57,315 nt of DNA from Firmicutes bacterium UBA3553. GTDB lineage: Bacteria > Bacillota > Clostridia > Tissierellales > Sedimentibacteraceae. Under the pieces are notes generated by a model. The model was given only the letters and a program-made list of their open reading frames with translations. It was not told where the DNA came from and did not search any database. Where the stretch lies: the NCBI GenBank assembly GCA_002381185.1, contig DFOA01000032.1, positions 1-57,315 on the forward strand, given 5' to 3'. A program made the translations under genes and the position numbers. Positions 25,742 to 35,500 of the stretch are shown in pieces (the stretch's first letter is position 1; each line of letters opens with the position of its first letter).

Positions 25742-27835
25742 TCACTCAAAAGAATATATGTCGGAGAATTCAATTAATACCTTGTCAATTTTGCTGTCAT
25801 TGTTCAACATCTCCATCGTTTCACCTTCAGGAATATTATCAACTAATTTTACAGGAAGTTCAAAAATAAATTCACTGCCCTCACCAAGCATACTTTTTAC
25901 TTTAATACATCCTCCATGCATTTCAGTCAAAGATTTAACCAGTGACAATCCTATGCCGCTTCCTTCCCTGTTCCTTATAAGAGTATCATCGACCTGGGCA
26001 AATCTGTCAAATATTTTATTCAATTTATCTTCTGGAATACCAACCCCTGAATCCTTTACTGAAATTCTGACAGTATCCTCATTATCCTCCACATGAACAA
26101 GTATCTTGTCACCTTTGTTAGTAAATTTAACTGCATTAGACAATAAATTAAGAATGATTCTTTCTATTTTGTCAGCATCTACTGCCATTAATCTTTCTTC
26201 TACATCCGTATCAAATACTATATTTACGTCTTTTGATTTTATGTAGTCGCTCACTGATAATGTAATATTCTCAACTATGCTGACTATATTGTGATTTTTA
26301 AGTTCAAGCTTTAAAAAACCCGACTCAAACTTTGATATATCTATTAAGTTGTTTACAAGTCTTATCAACCTGAAACAATTTTGTTTTATAATGCCTAAAA
26401 GCCTGTCCAGTTGATCCATGAATTCAGCAGAATTTTTATTGCCTTTTTTAAAAAATAGCAATTGAACAGCACTTAATATAACATTTATGGGAGTTTTAAG
26501 CTCGTGGGATATATTTGAAAAAAATTCAGTCAGAATTTTGTTGTACTCGTTCGATTTGTTTAATTCAACTTTATTTTTCATTAAATTATATTTTAAATTA
26601 TTTATTTCTATATTTAAGCTCATATCTTTTAATAAAATTAAATATGCGGGAGTGCCCCTATACGTAACGCTATTTATTGAATATTCCACATCAATGGTTT
26701 CTTTGTTTAATTTTAATAATTTTAATTCGTTGAATTTAAGAGAATTGCTGATTTTTTTAATCTCGTCAAAATTAACAGAATTATCAAATAAAAATTCTTT
26801 TATTTCTTTACCCGAAACATCGTATATATCCTTTGCTCCCACCATCTTTAAAGCAGTTGCATTGGCATAGATGATATGACTGTTTCTTGCTATTACGATT
26901 CCATTGCTTGAATTGTCAATAATCCAGCCATAACACTGTTCATTCTGAGATATAATTTCCTCCACATATTTTCTCTGTCTTTCTTTTTCTTTAATATCAT
27001 TGTCCGCATTATATAAATTATTTTTAATCATATCAAATGGTCTTTGAAGACCGTTTACAATAACTCCTATGTATAGTGAATAATATGAGGAAACCTTGAA
27101 TATATGTCCCAGCATGCTGTAAAAGTCAGTAACATTGGAATACATCGTAAAAAGCAGTTCGGACAAAATCTTTAATATCAATGATATTTCCAATGAGATA
27201 AATACGCTTCTATCCATCTTGTTTTTTGCATAAAAAAGTATTAAACAGCAAATTACAAATGATGTAGCAATAAAATATTCAAAATTTATTTTAAAATCGG
27301 TTAATCCCAAGCCTTTAACGCGCATAACAGGCACAAATGAATTAAATTGGATAATATCCAAAAGCAAAAACAATGTAACAGATAAATAAAATAAAAATAC
27401 AAAATAAATATTAATTTTCTTATGTGGTTTAAACAGAACTATAAATGATAATAAAAAGGTTATTAATTCCAATCCTCGTGCTGCAACCCAAAATCTTGTG
27501 TCTGCATCATAAACCAATTCCGCAAATATGTATAAATCACCATATGTGGTTATATGAAATATGTCCATTGCTGCGACAAACATATAACCAATTCCTAAAA
27601 GCATAAAGTAATTATTGTTTGTAAATTTATAGGTACCCATGGATATTATTAAAATTCCCACTGCTATTATGCAGCTGAATATTTCAGCAGTGCCGTGAAA
27701 TAAATAATAATTAACTTTATAAAGATAAAACAAACCTAATAAAAATACTATAAAAATTAAATGCTGAAAATTATTAATACCATTCCGTTTTATTAATTTA
27801 CCGAGTTTATTTTTGACCGTTTCATCTGATTCCAT
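25742..27835 (-). CDS. Orphan sensor histidine kinase, MASE3-PAS-HisKA-HATPase
   Basis: About 697 aa. Seven or eight N-terminal membrane helices form a MASE3-type sensor (FVAAMDIFHITTYGD, RFWVAARGLELITFL), then a PAS domain (about 300-420), HisKA with FFSNISHELKTPINVILSAV, and HATPase with NLLSNAVKFTNKG, DSGVGIPEDKL and GSGIGLSLVK. It ends in KVLIEFSDIYSFE. No response regulator is adjacent. The ATG at 27835 is used because GGAGGG lies 4 nt before it; the ATG 12 nt upstream overlaps the SD. The signal it senses is unknown. Confidence 0.92.
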   Translation of the reverse strand: MESDETVKNKLGKLIKRNGINNFQHLIFIVFLLGLFYLYKVNYYLFHGTAEIFSCIIAVGILIISMGTYKFTNNNYFMLLGIGYMFVAAMDIFHITTYGDLYIFAELVYDADTRFWVAARGLELITFLLSFIVLFKPHKKINIYFVFLFYLSVTLFLLLDIIQFNSFVPVMRVKGLGLTDFKINFEYFIATSFVICCLILFYAKNKMDRSVFISLEISLILKILSELLFTMYSNVTDFYSMLGHIFKVSSYYSLYIGVIVNGLQRPFDMIKNNLYNADNDIKEKERQRKYVEEIISQNEQCYGWIIDNSSNGIVIARNSHIIYANATALKMVGAKDIYDVSGKEIKEFLFDNSVNFDEIKKISNSLKFNELKLLKLNKETIDVEYSINSVTYRGTPAYLILLKDMSLNIEINNLKYNLMKNKVELNKSNEYNKILTEFFSNISHELKTPINVILSAVQLLFFKKGNKNSAEFMDQLDRLLGIIKQNCFRLIRLVNNLIDISKFESGFLKLELKNHNIVSIVENITLSVSDYIKSKDVNIVFDTDVEERLMAVDADKIERIILNLLSNAVKFTNKGDKILVHVEDNEDTVRISVKDSGVGIPEDKLNKIFDRFAQVDDTLIRNREGSGIGLSLVKSLTEMHGGCIKVKSMLGEGSEFIFELPVKLVDNIPEGETMEMLNNDSKIDKVLIEFSDIYSFE

Positions 27836-27987
27836 ATTGCCCTCCATATCAAGTTTATATAACCTTGTTAAAAATTAATCATTACTTTTAACTTTGTTAT
27901 ATCTCGTCCATTTAATGAGTGTGTAAAATTACCCGTAATTCTACATTATACTACAATTTACGGAATATTCAATAAATATTAAGAATT

Positions 27988-28016
27988 TTACCATTGAAGG
28001 ATATTTATGCTATAAT
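27988..28016 (+). promoter_or_regulatory. Promoter of the amidohydrolase gene
   Basis: TTACCA (27988-27993), a 17-bp spacer, TATAAT (28011-28016), about 25 bp before the SD. The -35 box is imperfect. Confidence 0.55.
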
Positions 28017-28053
28017 ATAATTAAGTTAATTCTAATTCAAATTGGAGGTAAAA

Positions 28054-29421
28054 ATGAATACGGTATTGATAAAAAATATTAAGTACATTGTTACCTGCGA
28101 TGACGCAGACAATTTATACATGAACGGATATATTTATGCTGAAGACGGCGTTATAAAAGAAATTGGCGAGAAGGAAGACAGCCTGTACATGAATGCGGAT
28201 GAGGTCATAGACGGAAGCGGTATGATTGCATATCCCGGATTAATAAACACTCACCATCATTTATATCAATATTTTACACGAAATCTGCCTCAGGTTCAAA
28301 ATATGGAACTGTTTGATTGGCTTAAAACGCTTTATGAAATCTGGAAAAATGTCGGAAGTGATGTCATGGAATACAGCTCTTTGCTGGGCATGGGAGAGCT
28401 TATGAAGTATGGCTGCACAACCTGTTTTGACCATCATTACGTCTTTCCCGATAAATCAGGTGATGAACTGATTGACACTCAGTTTGAAGCAGCATCACAT
28501 CTTGGCATAAGAATGCATGCATCAAGAGGCAGCATGGATTTAAGCAAAAAAGACGGCGGACTCCCTCCTGATACAGTAGTGCAGAGTATTGATTCAATCC
28601 TTAAGGACAGCCGACGCCTTGTGGAAAAATATCACGACAGCAATAAAGGTTCAATGAGACAAATAGCATTGGCTCCTTGTTCACCATTCAGCGTTTCATC
28701 AGACTTATTAAAGGAATCTGCAATTTTAGCAAGAAGCCTGGGAGTAAGATTGCACACTCACCTTGCCGAAACATTAGATGAAGAAAAATATACTCTTGAC
28801 AGATTCGGCGTGAGACCTCTTGAATATATGGCAAACTTAGGCTGGATAGGCGACGATGTATGGTTTGCTCACGGTATACATTTTAATAAAGAAGAATTGG
28901 AGCTTTTGGCAGAAACAAAGACGGGTGTTGCCCACTGCCCTATTTCAAACATGAAGTTATCATCAGGGATTGCCAGAATTCCTGAAATGCTTGAACTTAG
29001 GGTTCCAGTTGGTTTGGCAGTTGATGGAAGTGCAAGCAACGATGCATCAAATCTTCTCGAAGAAATAAGAGTTTCATATCTTCTCCACCGCTTAAATTCA
29101 AGCAGCTCTGCACCAAGCGGCTATGATATTTTAAAAATTGCAACCAACGGAAGTGCGAAAATCCTTGGAAGAAATGATATAGGTCAATTATCTGTAGGCA
29201 AAATGGCAGATCTGTTCATGGTTGATGCAAACAGCCCTGAACTTGTGGGAGCAGATTTTGATCCCAAATCTATGCTTGCAACTGTAGGTATTAAAAAACC
29301 TGTTGCTCTTACTATGGTTAAAGGTAAAACAGCAGTTAAAAATGGGGTTTTGCAGCAAATAGATGAAGAGAAAACTGCTGCCGTTGGAAGAGAAGTCGTA
29401 AAAAAACTGCTGGTACAATAA
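28054..29421 (+). CDS. Amidohydrolase, 8-oxoguanine deaminase-like
   Basis: About 455 aa metal-dependent deaminase of the ATZ/TRZ (COG0402) group. The metal ligands are visible: NTHHHLYQ, HTHLAET, WFAHGIHF and the Asp of AVDGSASND. NTHHHLYQYFTRNLP and CFDHHYVFP match 8-oxoguanine deaminases, which convert 8-oxoguanine to urate; hydroxyatrazine-type or isoguanine activity cannot be excluded. GGAGG lies 6 nt before the ATG at 28054; an in-frame TTG at 28042 lies in the SD and is rejected. It has its own promoter and terminator. Confidence 0.85.
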   Translation: MNTVLIKNIKYIVTCDDADNLYMNGYIYAEDGVIKEIGEKEDSLYMNADEVIDGSGMIAYPGLINTHHHLYQYFTRNLPQVQNMELFDWLKTLYEIWKNVGSDVMEYSSLLGMGELMKYGCTTCFDHHYVFPDKSGDELIDTQFEAASHLGIRMHASRGSMDLSKKDGGLPPDTVVQSIDSILKDSRRLVEKYHDSNKGSMRQIALAPCSPFSVSSDLLKESAILARSLGVRLHTHLAETLDEEKYTLDRFGVRPLEYMANLGWIGDDVWFAHGIHFNKEELELLAETKTGVAHCPISNMKLSSGIARIPEMLELRVPVGLAVDGSASNDASNLLEEIRVSYLLHRLNSSSSAPSGYDILKIATNGSAKILGRNDIGQLSVGKMADLFMVDANSPELVGADFDPKSMLATVGIKKPVALTMVKGKTAVKNGVLQQIDEEKTAAVGREVVKKLLVQ

Positions 29422-29422
29422 A

Positions 29423-29462
29423 AAATAATGCTGTATCCATTTATCGGATATAGCATTATTTT
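29423..29462 (+). terminator. Terminator after the amidohydrolase
   Basis: A 16-bp stem AAATAATGCTGTATCC / GGATATAGCATTATTT with one mismatch, followed by T residues. Confidence 0.9.
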
Positions 29463-29604
29463 AGTTTACTTGATAATCAATTGTCTTCATATGTTTCTGA
29501 ATAAGTATATTGTATACAATCATTGTATTTTTAATTAATCCATTTAACAATTATCACAGAAATCACATATAATATATAAATATAGTAGAAAGGTAGAATA
29601 TAGT

Positions 29605-30279
29605 ATGGACAATACTCCTTATATGCATAATCAAAAACCGTGGCAGACTGCCTCTTTCCATAATAACAACTACTCAATGAATCGTACTGCAAGCAGTTAT
29701 TCTGACAGTTTAATTACTTCCAGCCAGACACAGCCGCCTGCAATCAACAATACGCCCATGTATTATATTGCCAATATACCCATTGAATTAGCTAAATCAC
29801 TGGAGGGAAAATATTTTTTGGGTATGGCTGAAGATTTAACATTCGGCAATGCAACAAACGCGTGGGCAAGATTATATAATCCCCCTGATTCCGGCGTAAA
29901 TATGTTTGTAAATGTATGGGCTGTAAGTGATATAGTTTCATCACCTATAAGAGTTCAGATATGGTTTAACAGCACACCTCCCGGCATAATTCAGCAATCA
30001 TACTCTGTGACACCAGCCAATACAGCTATTCGCCCTATTCCTCAACCAAAAGTAAAATTGGAATATGCTGTCGGAGTCAAAGGGTTTCCAACAGGAGGGA
30101 TCAAGGCATATGGCAGAAGCGGACCTGCAGGGGTTACAATAAACTCAGAAGAAAATGGAAAATTCATATTCCCTCCAGGCGGTTCATTCCTGGTATTCAT
30201 TTCAAATCCTGAGACTCCCACAATGCTTGCGTCCGGCAGAATAGCATTTGGTTGGTGGGAAGAACCGATTCAGCAATAA
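29605..30279 (+). CDS. DUF6143-like hypothetical protein
   Basis: 224 aa. A low-complexity Asn/Ser/Thr-rich N-terminus (1 to about 50) precedes a beta-rich domain with KYFLGMAEDLTFGNATNAWA, NPPDSGVNMFVNVWAVSD and, near the end, GKFIFPPGGSFLVFISNPET. I associate this pattern with DUF6143 of spore-forming Firmicutes; function unknown. No signal peptide is evident. The SD (AAAGG) is 11 nt from the ATG. Neighbouring spore genes suggest, but do not show, a spore-surface role. Confidence 0.65.
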   Translation: MDNTPYMHNQKPWQTASFHNNNYSMNRTASSYSDSLITSSQTQPPAINNTPMYYIANIPIELAKSLEGKYFLGMAEDLTFGNATNAWARLYNPPDSGVNMFVNVWAVSDIVSSPIRVQIWFNSTPPGIIQQSYSVTPANTAIRPIPQPKVKLEYAVGVKGFPTGGIKAYGRSGPAGVTINSEENGKFIFPPGGSFLVFISNPETPTMLASGRIAFGWWEEPIQQ

Positions 30280-30316
30280 CAAACATATTCCTTAAGAAAA
30301 AATTAATACTTAACTC

Positions 30317-30346
30317 AAAGCACCTTTCTTTTATAGCGGTGCTTTT
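30317..30346 (+). terminator. Terminator after the DUF6143-like gene
   Basis: AAAGCACC/GGTGCTTT hairpin followed by T residues, about 40 nt after the stop. Confidence 0.8.
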
Positions 30347-30446
30347 AAATTGAACGTTTTTATTAATTTAAGAATTTATGAATTAATTTCATTGAATGTG
30401 TTATATGCCCTTGTCTTCAAAGACTTTCCATTGAATCCATATTAAA

Positions 30447-30570
30447 TTTAAATTACAATTTAAGAGCCGAATCTCTTAAAAAGAGTACCGGGAATTAACC
30501 ATCGGGGTGAAGCTTATAAAGAAGCGGGGTTCCTCAACCCTAATCCGTCAACTAACCTGGAAGGCGCAAG
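30447..30570 (+). promoter_or_regulatory. Cyclic-di-AMP riboswitch (ydaO/yuaA class)
   Basis: The leader contains the conserved ydaO/yuaA blocks in order: AGCCGAATCTC, GAGTACCGGGAATTAACC, a GGGGTGAA block, GGGGTTCCTC and AATCCGTCAACTAACCTGG with GGAAGGCGCAAGGAGG at the end. Its 3' side runs directly into the SD of a LysM wall hydrolase, one of the classic targets of this riboswitch. High c-di-AMP normally switches such genes off. Confidence 0.95.
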
Positions 30571-30580
30571 GAGGAAAAAA

Positions 30581-31480
30581 ATGAATAAAAATAGTATTAG
30601 ATCTATTCTACTAACCACAAGTCTTACAGTAGGGCTCTCCATGTCCGTATCAACGGAAGCCCATGCTGCCACATATGCTGCAGAAAGCGGTGATTCATTG
30701 TACAAGATAAGCAAATTATTTGACACGACAGTAGCAAATTTAATGGTAGTTAATAACCTTACAGACTACGGTTTAAACATTGGAGAAATTTTATATGTTC
30801 CATGTGAGAAATATACAGTACAAAAAGGTGATACATTATTTAAAATATCTGAGAAGTACAACATATCATTATTAAATTTACGAAAGGCTAATAACATTTA
30901 TACAAATTACATATACGTCGGTCAAATACTGGAGATACCTTTGCCAGCCGCAACACAATCAGACTCTGCAAATATTGATACGTCAGAAATCACAGCACCT
31001 GCTGTCCAAGAAACTGCTGATGAACCTGATTCTGCCGCAAATACCGAGGCAGCTTCTGCAGTTCAAATTTCAGAATCTGTACAGTCGTCAGAAGTTCAGG
31101 CCTCTGCTTTGGCATACTCTGACGAAGAATTGGACTTGCTTGCAAGATTAATTATGGCCGAAACAGAGGGTCAGCCATATGAAGCCAAGGTTGCGGTGGG
31201 ATCTGTGGTTATGAACAGAGTTGAGAGCGGTTTATTTGCTTCATCGGTCAGCGGAGTTATAAATCAAAACATAAACGGATATTACCAGTTCACTCCTGTT
31301 GAAAACGGCTGGATTAACAGGTCAGCAAATGAAGAATGCATAAAAGCCGCAAAAGAAGCTCTAGGCGGAGTTGATACCACAAACGGAGCATTGTTCTATT
31401 ACGACGACTCGACAACAAATCAATGGATTTTATCAAAGGCTGTTTCTGTTAAGTACGGCAATATGATTTATTCTTATTAA
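30581..31480 (+). CDS. Secreted cell-wall hydrolase, two LysM domains plus SleB-type hydrolase domain
   Basis: 299 aa. Signal peptide 1 to about 29 (cleavage likely after AHA), two LysM peptidoglycan-binding repeats (about 33-75 and 78-121, each with GDxLxKIS), an Ala/Ser/Glu linker, and a Hydrolase_2 domain (about 184-299) with LIMAETEGQPYEAKVAVGSV and VMNRV, the catalytic Glu region of spore cortex lytic enzymes and vegetative homologues. AAGGAGG lies 6 nt before the ATG. It is under the c-di-AMP riboswitch, so it probably serves wall remodelling or osmotic response. Confidence 0.93.
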   Translation: MNKNSIRSILLTTSLTVGLSMSVSTEAHAATYAAESGDSLYKISKLFDTTVANLMVVNNLTDYGLNIGEILYVPCEKYTVQKGDTLFKISEKYNISLLNLRKANNIYTNYIYVGQILEIPLPAATQSDSANIDTSEITAPAVQETADEPDSAANTEAASAVQISESVQSSEVQASALAYSDEELDLLARLIMAETEGQPYEAKVAVGSVVMNRVESGLFASSVSGVINQNINGYYQFTPVENGWINRSANEECIKAAKEALGGVDTTNGALFYYDDSTTNQWILSKAVSVKYGNMIYSY

Positions 31481-31497
31481 AGCTATCTATTACTTTA

Positions 31498-31537
31498 AAA
31501 AAAGAGTGTCTCATCTTATTTTGAGACACTCTTTTTA
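31498..31537. terminator. Bidirectional terminator
   Basis: AAAGAGTGTCTCA and its exact complement around a short T-rich loop, with A/T tails on both sides, between convergent genes. Confidence 0.9.
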
Positions 31538-31587
31538 CTCCTGATTAGTTCTTACTTCTATCGGAGTTTATTCAATAAAATAGTGCT

Positions 31588-32109
31588 TTATTTTCTACTT
31601 TTATATAATTGATTTTTGACTATATCTCTTGGATGAGGCGGAATGCTAAAAGTTTCCTGCCTGCCGGGGACGTTCGGCAGCGCCCTGTTGAGATTATAGT
31701 TAAATTGAACCGTTATTCCGGGAAACATACGAATATTTAATACATTTATACCATAATAGCCTTCTTTTTCTATAGTCATATCATAGGCTGTAAAGTAATA
31801 TTCAGGTCCCCTGATCAGTGTTCCCAAAGGATGTGCAATCGGAAGCTCTACGATAATCGGATTACTCTCAGTTATTATTTTTTTTACCATAACCCTGTCA
31901 TCTTCTCCTCTTCTTACATAAAATGTAACCTCGGCACCTTCTACAGGAACCAGACCTCTGTCAGTAAACACAAAAAGTTCTATATATCCCACATCAGTAT
32001 TAACCGGCACCTCGTTCATATATATATCAGTTTTGTAATAAATGTTTGGAAAGTTATAGCTGTAAAAACAATTATATTTATCAAATAAATTTTTATTATT
32101 ATCTAGCAA
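31588..32109 (-). CDS. Hypothetical protein with a carboxypeptidase-regulatory-like beta-sandwich
   Basis: 173 aa, no signal peptide. The middle (about 40-140) has alternating strands with VGYIELFVFTDRGLVPVEGA, EVTFYVR and a later MTIEKEGYYGINVLNIRMFP, which resembles a prealbumin- or CarboxypepD_reg-like fold. No catalytic motif. Translation starts at TTG 32109, 8 nt after GGAG. Neighbours (wall hydrolase, SASP) suggest a spore- or envelope-linked role. The specific family is not recognised. Confidence 0.6.
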   Translation of the reverse strand: MLDNNKNLFDKYNCFYSYNFPNIYYKTDIYMNEVPVNTDVGYIELFVFTDRGLVPVEGAEVTFYVRRGEDDRVMVKKIITESNPIIVELPIAHPLGTLIRGPEYYFTAYDMTIEKEGYYGINVLNIRMFPGITVQFNYNLNRALPNVPGRQETFSIPPHPRDIVKNQLYKSRK

Positions 32110-32293
32110 TTAAATCTCTCCTTCATTATTGCAGAAATTGTAACTTCTTGTAATATAATATGCTATTTCACAATATAAAGTAACAAGTATCTAATATTAT
32201 TAAATATTACAATCATATTAAAATAAACATATATATTGATATTTTGTTTTTTTATACGAATACTAATTACAAATTTTGAAAGGAGAAATAAAA

Positions 32294-32476
32294 ATGAATA
32301 ATCTGAAAAATTTAGTTGCACCTGAAGCAAAACAAGCTTTGCAGCAATTTAAAATGGAAGCTGCAAGAGAATTAGACATAGCAAATCCTGAAGAAAAAGA
32401 CAGGGCCAACATGACCTCAAGACAAAATGGTTATGTCGGCGGATATGCTGAAAGCAGCGGTTTTAATATAGAATAA
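32294..32476 (+). CDS. Alpha/beta-type small acid-soluble spore protein
   Basis: 60 aa DNA-binding spore protein. It contains LQQFKMEAARELDI, the first SASP helix containing the germination-protease region, and DRANMTSRQNGYVGGYAES, the second signature (TSRQNG-x-VGG). The ATG at 32294 follows AGGAG; an in-frame TTG at 32276 lies before the SD and is rejected. It coats and protects spore DNA and is made late in the forespore. Its presence shows the organism sporulates or descends from sporulating ancestors. Confidence 0.93.
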   Translation: MNNLKNLVAPEAKQALQQFKMEAARELDIANPEEKDRANMTSRQNGYVGGYAESSGFNIE

Positions 32477-32481
32477 AGAAT

Positions 32482-32506
32482 AGCGTCAGCTTCTGCTGAC
32501 GCTTTA
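32482..32506 (+). terminator. Terminator after the SASP gene
   Basis: Perfect 9-bp AGCGTCAGC/GCTGACGCT stem with a TTCT tetraloop, 5 nt after the stop. The T-run is short. Confidence 0.8.
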
Positions 32507-32516
32507 ACTCAAATAA

Positions 32517-35500
32517 TTATATCACATCAAAAAAACTCAATTGGTCGCTTTCAGGAAGTCCCTTTAAACAGTTGAACTTTTTAAGCAAATCTATGGCAGC
32601 ATTTCCTATCTTGGCACGTTTTTTTAAATCATCAATTGATTTTATCGGTTCATCACCACGTACCGCATTGTAGATGCCTTCCGCCGCAACTGTTCCCATA
32701 CCGGATATACTGTTCAGAGGAGGTCTTAAGCCTTCCTCTTCCAACAGAAATTTTGTGGCATGAGACTTATATAAATCAATGGGAAGAAATTTAAATCCTC
32801 TCTCATACATTTCCAATACCAGTTCCAGGTCATCATACATGTCCTTGTCCTTATTTGCTGCATCATTACCCTGTGATTCTATTTCCCTCATCTTTTCCTT
32901 AACAACTTCTTTTCCGTTTATCATGAATTCCGCATCAAATGCCTTTGCCCTGATAGAAAAGTATGCTGCATAATATGCCTCAGGTATATGAACCTTAAAC
33001 CATGCTATTCTGAAGGCCATCATAACATAGGCTGCCGCATGGGCTTTAGGGAACATGTATTTTATTTTCTTGCATGAATCAATGTACCATTCGGGTATGT
33101 TGTGTGTTCTCATGAGAGATTCATATTCAGGCCACTTGGGATCCTTCAAAGCCTTACCCTTACGTACGGTTTCCATTATTTTAAATGCAGAATTAGGCGG
33201 AAGCCCTTTTTTAATCAGATAAACCATGATGTCGTCTCTGGTACATACTGCTTCACTGATGGATTTAACTATTCCTCCATCAATCAAATCCTTGGCATTT
33301 CCCAACCACACATCCGTTCCATGAGAAAGCCCTGATATACAAAGCAAATCCGAAAACGCCTTAGGCATTGTGTCCAGAAGCATTCCCCTAACGAATTTTG
33401 TACCGAATTCAGGCACGCCATATGTTCCCACCTTTGAATTTATCTGCTCAGGTGTAACTCCCAATGCTTTCGTTGATGAAAACAAAGACATGGTTTCTTT
33501 ATCATCCATAGGTATTGTTTTAGGATCAATACCAGTTATATCCTGAAGCATTCTTATTACCGTAGGATCATCATGTCCAAGTATATCAAGCTTCAATAAA
33601 TTCTGGTCAATAGAGTGATAGTCAAAATGTGTTGTTATTATATCCGAGTCAGAATCATCTGCAGGGTGCTGCACAGGGCAAAATTCATAAATCTCCCTGC
33701 CTTTTGGAACAACTATTATTCCTCCGGGGTGCTGCCCGGTAGTTCTTTTAATTCCTGTACATCCTTTTGATATTCTTGCGATCTCTGCTTTATTGACATG
33801 AATGCCTTTTTCCTCAAAGTATTTCTTTACATACCCGAATGCTGTTTTTTCTGCTATAGTTCCTATGGTACCTGCCTTGAATGTTGTACCCTTGCCGAAG
33901 ATAACTTCAGTATATTTATGTGCTTTTGCCTGGTATTCACCTGAGAAGTTTAAGTCTATATCAGGTTCCTTATCTCCGTTAAAGCCAAGGAAGGTTTCAA
34001 AGGGTATGTCCATACCATCTTTAGAAAGCTTTTCGCCGCAGACAGGACATTCCTTGTCGGGAAGGTCAAAGCCGTTCATGCAGCCGTAATCAGAAAAATC
34101 AGAGTATTTACAGTTAGGACACCTGTAATGAGGCTCAAGAGCATTTACTTCTGTTATGCCGGTCATGTATGCTACGAGAGAAGAACCTACGGAACCCCTG
34201 GAGCCTACCAGATAACCATCTTCATTTGATTTCCAAACGAGCTTTTGAGCAATTATGTACATAACCGAGAATCCGTTTTTAATAATGGAATCCAGCTCTT
34301 TATCCAGTCTCTTCTTAACAATTTCCGGCAGTGGATTTCCGTACAGCTCATGGGCTTTTTCATAAGCGATATCCTTGATGGTCTGTTCACAGCCTTCGAT
34401 GTGAGGAGTAGCTTTTTCTGATGAAATCGGGCTGATCTGCATGCACATGTCTGATATTTTATTGGTGTTTGTTACCACAACCTCATAGGCCTTTTCCTCA
34501 CCCAGATAGGAGAATTCTTTCAACATTTCCTCTGTTGTTTTTAAATACAGTGGAGCTTGGTTGTCAGCATCCTTAAAACCCTGACCTGCTTCAAGTATAC
34601 GTCTGTATATTTCATCCTCCGGGTCCATGAAATGCACATCTCCCGTTGCTACAACAGGCTTATTTAACTTTTCTCCAAGAGCAACGATTTTTTTGTTGAT
34701 AAGTTTTAAATATTCTTTGTCAGGAACCTGTTCTTGTCTTACCAGGTAATCATTATTACCAAGAGGCTGTATTTCCAGGTAATCATATTCATTGGCAATT
34801 GCTTCAATTTCTTCGTCTGACCTTCCTAACAGTATCGCCTGATAAAGTTCTCCTTCACTGCAGGCGCTGCCGATTATTAACCCCTCTGAATATTTCTTAA
34901 AAAGACTCTTTAATATTCTGGGCTTCTTGTAGAAATAATGCAAGTGTGAATATGAAACCAGCTTGTACAGATTTTTTAATCCCACATAATCTTTTGCCAA
35001 TATTATGGCATGGTATGTGTTAAGTTTTTTATATTCTTCTTTTTTTGCTTCTTCATCTGATGCATATGTTTCTATGTCATCGAGGCTTTCTGCCCCTCGT
35101 TCTTTCAACTTTTCGAGCATTACATTGAATATTTTTACTGTAGTACCGACATCATCTAATGCTCTATGGGCAACTTCCACGATTATTCCAAGATTTTTTG
35201 CAATTCTTCCCAATTTATAAGTCTTATAATTAGGGAACAATTCCTTAGCCAAAGATAATGTATCTAAATAGGTATAATCAAATTCATATCCTAACTCTAA
35301 AGCATTGTGCTTTAAAAAATTCATATCAAATTCCGCATTATGGGCAACTAAGACACATCCATCAATGAATTCAATCAATTCAGGAAATACTTTATCTATG
35401 GTTTTTGCATCCTTAACCATATCATCAGTTATGTTTGTAACCTCCACAACCCTTGCAGGAATAGGTTTCTGTGGATTTACAAAGCAGCTGAATTCATCTA

